DNA from: Varanus komodoensis | Taxonomy: Eukaryota > Chordata > Lepidosauria > Squamata > Varanidae | DNA length: 64,000 nucleotides | Assembly (NCBI RefSeq): GCF_004798865.1 | Contig: NW_025335268.1 | Location: 54,119,922-54,183,921, forward strand | Reading direction: 5' to 3' | Shown here: piece after piece, positions 58,667 to 64,000 of the stretch | Numbering within the stretch: the first letter of the stretch is position 1 | Layout: each line of letters begins with the position of its first letter | Made by a program: the position numbers and the translations under genes | Notes under the pieces: generated by a model | Seen by the model: only the letters and a program-made list of their open reading frames with translations | Databases searched by the model: none | Told to the model about the DNA's origin: nothing

Positions 58667-59665
58667 TCACTCTTTTTTTGTTGATTTAAAAATAATAGGC
58701 TGAATGGGCGGGTACACTGTAAACTTACTGGAATACAGAGCAAGAGCCCACTTAGGCAATGTGATAAATCGAGGAATGAGACGGAAGAGGCCAGATAGTT
58801 TAGGCATCAGTTCTGTGAGGACTTCCCGGACTGAAATATAGTTGAAGACATCTCTCCCATCCACATCCTTGAACTGGTAAAGGCGGGCAAGATCTGGAGA
58901 GAGCAGAACCTTACCACTGTGGCGCATGACACGTGGGTCAGAGGCCAGCCCAACCACACACTTTCCGCTCACTTCAGGGGTCTCTCCCATGACGGCCAAT
59001 TTCTCCTTTAGCTTCTTGAAAACTGGCGTGGATTTCTTCTCCGCTGCTTCTTGCAAGTTTTCAGTCCGAACCAGGCCTGGCCACAGGGCCACACAGGCCA
59101 CCCCGAAGAAGCGCAGCTCAGCAGCGCAGTCTGCGGCCATGCGATCACAGGCAGCCTTGCCCACTCCGTATGGGACGTCGAACATATACCGCATCCCCCC
59201 AGGCGAGGAGATGATGACAATGAGCCCTTGCCCGGCGGGCACCATGAGCCGGGCAGCGTAGACGGTGCAGATGTAGTGGCCTCTCAGGCCTGCATTGTTG
59301 ACCTCGTCCCACAGCGCAGTGGAGCTCTCCCAGAAGGGCAAGCCCATCTCTTCGGTGAGAGCGCCCACCGCCGAGAAAGCGTTGTTGACCAAGACGTCCA
59401 AGCGGCCGCCCTGCTCCTTGCGGACGCGCTCGAACAGCGCCGCCACTTCTTCTTCCCGGGAAGAGTCGCACACCACCGGCACGCATTTCCCGCCGCGGCC
59501 TTGCACCTCGGCCGCCGCTCGCTCCAGAGGCTCCCGACGCCGGGCGGTAATGTACACGGTGGCGCCTGCCTCCGACAGCTGCAGTGCGATGCCCTTCCCG
59601 ATGCCCCGCGAGGCGCCGGTCACCATGCACACGCGCCCGGACAGCGGCCTGGTTAAACCCGCCAT
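58667..59665 (-). CDS. DHRS1: Intronless DHRS1-type short-chain dehydrogenase (likely retrogene)
   Basis: A single open frame of 332 codons aligns from end to end with vertebrate DHRS1 (human 313 residues). Visible parts: cofactor loop TGASRGIG (16-23), NNAF (94-97), active-site Ser region IISSPGG (151-157), YGVGK with Tyr166 and Lys170, and the C-terminal helix LPKWALALYSSKF. It then runs 17 residues past the usual end (TVYPPIQPIIFKSTKKE), partly into an A-rich stretch (A7 on the minus strand, 58679-58673) that could be an old poly(A) trace. DHRS1 is an NADPH-linked oxidoreductase of ER and membranes, reported to act on steroids and xenobiotics. Mammalian DHRS1 has several introns, so an intact one-exon copy suggests retroposition. 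The start was chosen as MAGL after a good Kozak context (gcaATGg); the frame is open 47 codons further up. It is GC-rich, unlike the flanks. Confidence 0.85.
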   Translation of the reverse strand: MAGLTRPLSGRVCMVTGASRGIGKGIALQLSEAGATVYITARRREPLERAAAEVQGRGGKCVPVVCDSSREEEVAALFERVRKEQGGRLDVLVNNAFSAVGALTEEMGLPFWESSTALWDEVNNAGLRGHYICTVYAARLMVPAGQGLIVIISSPGGMRYMFDVPYGVGKAACDRMAADCAAELRFFGVACVALWPGLVRTENLQEAAEKKSTPVFKKLKEKLAVMGETPEVSGKCVVGLASDPRVMRHSGKVLLSPDLARLYQFKDVDGRDVFNYISVREVLTELMPKLSGLFRLIPRFITLPKWALALYSSKFTVYPPIQPIIFKSTKKE

Positions 59666-60060
59666 TGCAGCCGCGACGGAAGAGAAGCAAAGGCAAGGAA
59701 GGCGCCTGACAAGCCTGGAGACAGAAATCGGGGAGGAGCGGCGGATGCCGAGGGAGGTGCAGTCCTGACCACGGCTGTGGGTGCACCTCGCTGAAACGCC
59801 GTACACTTTCCCGGCGGAGGCTGACGTTACGTCTCGATGGTCGGCGCAGCCTGAGCTTCTAGCGTTTGGGGCGTGTCAGCGCCTCGCTGCTTTAACGGAG
59901 AGGAGAGCTCAGTAGCTCAAGCCTGTCCCGAGGGGAAGCACGCGCTTACAGCGCTGGCTCACCCGATCCTTTTCCGCATTTCGCGGACTCAGGCGCCCCG
60001 CTTCAACCGGCCGTTCTGCCCCAATAAAAGCTGCGCTGCAGGCTGGGATCCGACGGACTG
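59666..60060 (-). promoter_or_regulatory. CpG-rich start region of the DHRS1-type gene
   Basis: High GC and CpG content continues upstream of the DHRS1-type start to about 60060, then falls abruptly. This is where a promoter of a working retrogene would lie. I see no clear TATA box. An AATAAA on the plus strand (60022) is probably coincidental. Confidence 0.4.
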
Positions 60061-60694
60061 AGCTTGCATTTAGCTCCGTCGTGGAGATTGTTTCTGCTGA
60101 AATTCATTTGTGGGCTGTTGCAACAAAGACAACGAAGAATTTTGTGCCACCTTGAGGATGAAGACGTTTATTCTGGCAGAAACTTTAGTCGGCCCTGTGC
60201 AGTTCATCAGATGTTTCTGTAATCCAAAGTTTTACTCTCTTTCCATGCTGGCTCCATTATACACGAATCTATGAATGAATTATGTCACCAATCTATGAAT
60301 AGCCGAAATAGGACCTGAGTAACAGAACTTTGTAAATAATTTTATATGAGTATCTTTGCTCCATTAGTTTAAATGCACATGCACACATTTATGGGGCATA
60401 TTCCAGTACAGCAAATGCTCCAAGTTCTCATGAAAGTCCCCCACACCCGAACATACATGCACACACATGAGCGATCATTAGCAACTTCAATCAATCTGCT
60501 ATGGCTGTCATGAAACGTGGTTGGAGGTTCACTGTTTGATCCATACACTTTCATTGTAGCAATGACTTTATCACTGTATTCCCTCACTGAAATGAAAAAG
60601 CAACTGCAAGATCAGTTTTCAACAGCTGATAACTGAACTGGGCTAGCTAGCAGCACCAAATACCCGCTTATTGCTAATTGAACCTAACCCACCC

Positions 60695-61128
60695 TTGCGC
60701 ACGGCACACCTACTTGCTAACTACTTTATCTGAAAGGTGCAGGGTATACCCCGACCCTCTCAGAGTCGCGTAAGCATGACCATGCGAAACAAAATAAAAC
60801 AGGAACAAGGTGGTGATGGCTATGCACAAGAAGCACAAGCGCAAGGTCAGGCAGGGAAGATAACATGACTAAGAGGCCTGGCAACATGACTGGCAAGACC
60901 CAGATACCAGCACAATTAGGCGTGGTCAGCAGAAACTGTGGCAAGAGGCGTGTGGCAAGAAAAATACGTTAGTATTTTTCCAGAGATAAAGAAATGCTAT
61001 AAAAAGGCTTGTAATACCATACATAGGCACCGCACTTTACTAATGTGTTGGTCCCTGCACAGGTAAATAAAGGACCCTCCAACTCTCCAGGTTGGTGTCC
61101 AGTGGTCTCATTCCGGCGCGATACAACA
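60695..61128 (+). mobile_element. Solo-LTR-like retroviral fossil
   Basis: The segment has the layout of a retroviral LTR: a promoter-like part with TATAAAA at 60998-61004, a polyadenylation signal AATAAA at 61066-61071 about 65 bp downstream, and a U5-like end finishing in CA at about 61127-61128. No internal retroviral genes follow, so it looks like a solitary LTR. The left boundary is uncertain by tens of bases and the family is not assigned. It appears to be an inactive remnant of moderate age. Confidence 0.5.
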
Positions 61129-63606
61129 ATAACATTCTGTTATGCTGATCTTGAGCCAGGTGGGTCGAGCCTAACACCAGTTTTCAAACATTGCTTATTA
61201 TTAAATGCTACAACCTATTGATCTACATTTCTGATTTTCTGTGCTTGAACTCTGTGACCTTGCTGAGGCCGCAACCTGAAGTGCTTACAGAAGTTCAAAA
61301 TTTTTGTGTGTATAAATGTAACACTAGTGTAACAGAAATTGTACAGAACCATTGTTCTTAGTTGTGATGATAATGCTCTGCTAGCCTGTGAACCAGGGCA
61401 TGCAGTGAGAAAAGGTGGGATCAGTGTACAGATGGGGATAGGCCAAAATGGCCAATGTCTGAGTTTGCCTTTAAAGGAATTAAAAGCATTTGTGTAATGG
61501 CTGATGCTGGTTTCTTATGATGGAGGAGTGGGCCGCTATGTACTATGCGTAAGCTTCAATAAAAAACTTACCCCCCCCCCAAAAAAAACCCTTGTTGGTG
61601 GTTTGTTATCTCTCGCAGTAGGACAAATGAACCTTTAGCCAGTTGGGGTTAGAGTCCCTGAGACTATCTATCATTATTGCAGTGCATGTCAATCCAAAGA
61701 TTTCAAAACAATTCAAGTTAATATGTAATGCATTAAACTATGTCAAGCATTTAAGGTTTATGAACAATTTAAAATGGCATACAAAACAAACATCAAATAA
61801 GGGCACAATTTTAAGGCCCTCCAACATTGCCTGGAGGGGAAAAAAAACCTTGGGAAAGTCCACTCATTTTATAAGGAAGTCTACTGAGGGAAAGAGCCCG
61901 ATAGACCATCGATCACTGAGCCTTTCTTGCTTCTGAAGTGAGTTTGTGCATACAGTGGAGAGAGATGAATGGGGCTCCATTCAAGCCTCAGTGATACCTG
62001 CCAGGTCACCTCCTCCATCCAGAATTTAGATATGGAAAAGTCAAGCTCTGTAACATTTCTGACCCGGGGTCCTTAGCTCACAGCAACAGGGTGCCTGATA
62101 GCATGTAGCATGACACCTTTCCTTGTGTGGGGGAATGATCAATACTGGGGTCAGATATGACAGCTCTAATGTCATGGTGCAGCCAACACAGACAGCCTCC
62201 TTCTGTTCGTACCCATGATAACTCTTGTCATAAAGATGCAAAGCTTGCTTTAGGAAGCATTGCTATGCACTGTTTAGAAAGGAAAACAAGTCCTACAGCT
62301 GCCAGCATGGCCAAACATGGCAGGCTGGGTGTTGTTAGGATATTTCAAAGGAAAAACTCTTTGTCCAAAAGTTTCCAGCGTGATGATTCATAGTATTAGC
62401 GGTCAATGAAGTTGAAGAGCAATTTGCAAATATTCAGTCCCAGCTACATTTATTAACATCAAAGATTTAACAATGAGACTCAGTTCTTCCAAAATCTCAG
62501 AAGTAGCTCTTTCATTCTACTCAGTTTGATGCTTTACTGAAGAAAGTAGCGACCAGTATTCAAGAATTATCAAGGTAAAGCACAGAGGTAATTAAAATGA
62601 ATTCAAAGTGATGTAGAATTATAGCACTCCTTGATGATGAAATGGTTTGACTTAACAAATCATCACTTTAAAATTGTGATTTGAATGAAAACCACTATTT
62701 TTAATTTTATTTTTTTGCACAGGACTGAAATATAAAATGTTATATCTTTTTCTTATTTTTCTTATTCTTATGTCCAAGACTTTAGTTTGATCAATATTAT
62801 GTGCAGAGAGTCAGAACTTTTAAAAAATGAAATACATGAATGTATGGATGTTGAGATTATGAGAAGAGTTTTCCATCCCTGATTGAAACAGTGACCACTT
62901 TGCTATCAGACTTAATATATCAGCTTTAGGATGGAAAATATATCTTATAGATGGAACAATTCTAATGAAATCATATCCTTTCTATATAGAAAGAGATCTT
63001 CCTCCTTAATACTATCAATCTGCCCTGGAGTATTGATACATCTCAGGAAACAGAGATAGGAAGGTCAGCATCATCCACACCTTACAGGCAGTGGCTCTCC
63101 AGAGTTTTGAAGGTCTTTCCCTGGTTTACCTGGAGATTCCACAGGGGATCTTTGTCAGGCAAAGCATCTCCTCTACAACCGCCGTGCAACCCATCTTCAC
63201 TACTTTGGGGATTCCCTGCCAGTCGGTGTGGATGGCAGCAGACCTGATGGATCACTCTCCAGTGCAAGGCCACTGATGCCCTTTCTTTCAAAGTGTTCAG
63301 AGGCTGCTTCAAGCCTGTATCAGAGAAGGGGCTTCTGATCTTTGCTGCACAGATGCTCTCAAAATGAAGCAGATGCTGCTGCGTCACCTTTGTGCATGAA
63401 CTTCCCCGTTTCACCACACTGAGCTCTACTCATGCTCCATATTGTGGAGTCCCAAGCCAAAGGCAATCTCAGGGGTCACAGCCAGCTATTTGGAATCTCA
63501 TTGCTCTGGGCCATCCATGTAAGAGCCAGGATTGGTGCCTACAGAAATACAGATAGCTCAAAAGAAAGTTGGGAAAGTTGCTAATTACTTCTGTCTATCT
63601 TTGCAG
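61129..63606. other. Intergenic stretch before the sulfotransferase exon
   Basis: This AT-rich sequence contains a C10A8 run (61571-61588) and one SINE-like fragment (63086-63180). Short open frames near 61643-61936 and 63082-63417 have no recognisable content, and the latter overlaps the SINE. A 5' UTR exon of the sulfotransferase gene should lie somewhere upstream of 63606 but I cannot place it. Confidence 0.5.
63086..63180 (-). repeat. Decayed tRNA-derived SINE fragment
   Basis: The plus strand reads 'caggcagtggctctccagag', 'gtctttccctggtttacctg', 'gagattccacaggggatctt' and 'caggcaaagcatctcctcta'. This follows the order of a common squamate tRNA-type SINE in reverse (…tctccagggtttcagg…cctacctggagat…gcaaagcagatgctcta). 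The B-box region is decayed. Confidence 0.45.
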
Positions 63607-63764
63607 GCCTTCAGTTATGGCTGCAATGGAAACTCCATCATTTCTGTTTAATTTTAAAGGATGCTATTTTGCATCAGATTTTATCACACCTGAATATCTT
63701 GAAACAATTGAAGATTTTGAAGTGAGGGACAGTGATATATTTGTAGTCACTTATCCAAAATCTG
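63607..63764 (+). CDS. Cytosolic sulfotransferase (SULT3/SULT6-type), first coding exon only
   Basis: The exon follows an acceptor (ttgcag, ending 63606), has ATG at 63617 and ends at a GT donor (63765) after 49 codons plus one base. The protein starts MAAMETPSFLFNFKGCYFAS, then PEYLETIEDFEVRDSDIFVV and TYPKSG. TYPKSG is the first half of the 5'-phosphosulfate loop that binds PAPS, and the split directly after SG in phase 1 is typical of vertebrate SULT genes. The E-x-RDSD-x-FVVTYPKSG wording is closest to amine sulfotransferase (SULT3A) and SULT6B proteins in my memory. The family transfers sulfate from PAPS to amines, phenols or steroids in the cytosol. The remaining exons lie beyond the window, so the subfamily is open. 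In mouse, Sult3a genes lie in the same chromosomal block, which favours SULT3. Confidence 0.85.
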
Positions 63765-64000
63765 GTAAGAATTCTGTAAGCTAAAGTGGAATTATTCAAA
63801 CAATTAGGTGGATTGTTTTAAACTTAAGAATTTTGAGGCTGCAATGTGATATACAGTTGAATTGGATGGGGCTTGCGTCTTGTCAGGATCTGGGCAGCTT
63901 CTGGGCTCCTCCCACTGGCCAAATGCCAGAATAACAGCCCTGGTAGTGGCAGGATTAGTCCTAGACTCTGCTGCAGCTTCCAGGGCCTTCATGAAGGCCA

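Noticed and set aside
59051-59768. Long frames on the plus strand and in other minus frames over the DHRS1 copy (157-213 codons)
   Set aside because: Shadows of a GC-rich coding sequence; only the SDR frame has recognisable motifs.

Overview
The window is vertebrate nuclear DNA, most likely from a squamate reptile (lizard or snake). The evidence is GT-AG split genes whose proteins read as tetrapod orthologues, plus a repeat complement typical of Squamata: a Sauria-type SINE with a 13-bp target-site duplication, RTE-BovB LINE tails, L2-clade LINEs with a 3' stem-loop, a 5S-rRNA-derived SINE and several palindromic MITE-like families. Two gaps of exactly 100 N (754-853 and 29752-29851) are assembly spacers.

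Layout. 1-3.5 kb is intergenic and repeat-rich. FAM162B (+) has four coding exons between 3932 and 12225 and a GC-rich promoter. KPNA5 (-), encoding importin alpha-6, has 13 coding exons from 34436 down to 17422, and every exon phase closes to give 536 residues. A GC-rich region near 37.5-37.8 kb probably holds the KPNA5 start. ZUP1 (+), encoding a K63-ubiquitin-specific deubiquitinase, runs from a GC-rich first exon (to 39092) to a stop at 55235. A single-exon, intact DHRS1-type short-chain dehydrogenase (-) lies at 59665-58667 and looks like a retrogene with its own GC-rich start region. A solo-LTR-like fossil lies near 60.7-61.1 kb. The first coding exon of a cytosolic sulfotransferase of the SULT3/SULT6 type (+) lies at 63607-63764, and the rest of that gene is beyond the window.

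The order FAM162B / KPNA5 / ZUP1, with FAM162B and KPNA5 convergent and KPNA5 and ZUP1 head-to-head, matches the mammalian block at human 6q22 as I remember it. The genes do not form one pathway: FAM162B is a small mitochondrial membrane protein, KPNA5 a nuclear import adaptor, ZUP1 a DNA-damage-linked deubiquitinase, DHRS1 an SDR oxidoreductase and SULT a PAPS-dependent sulfotransferase.

Most unusual points: ZUP1 appears to lack the exon for its first three zinc fingers, while its remaining exons join in frame to a proline-rich first exon; an intact intronless DHRS1 copy sits beside ZUP1, with a solitary 46-bp DHRS1-like fragment 0.5 kb past its end; there is a seemingly perfect 362-bp tandem duplication in FAM162B intron 2; and one gap lies exactly in the loop of a palindromic element.
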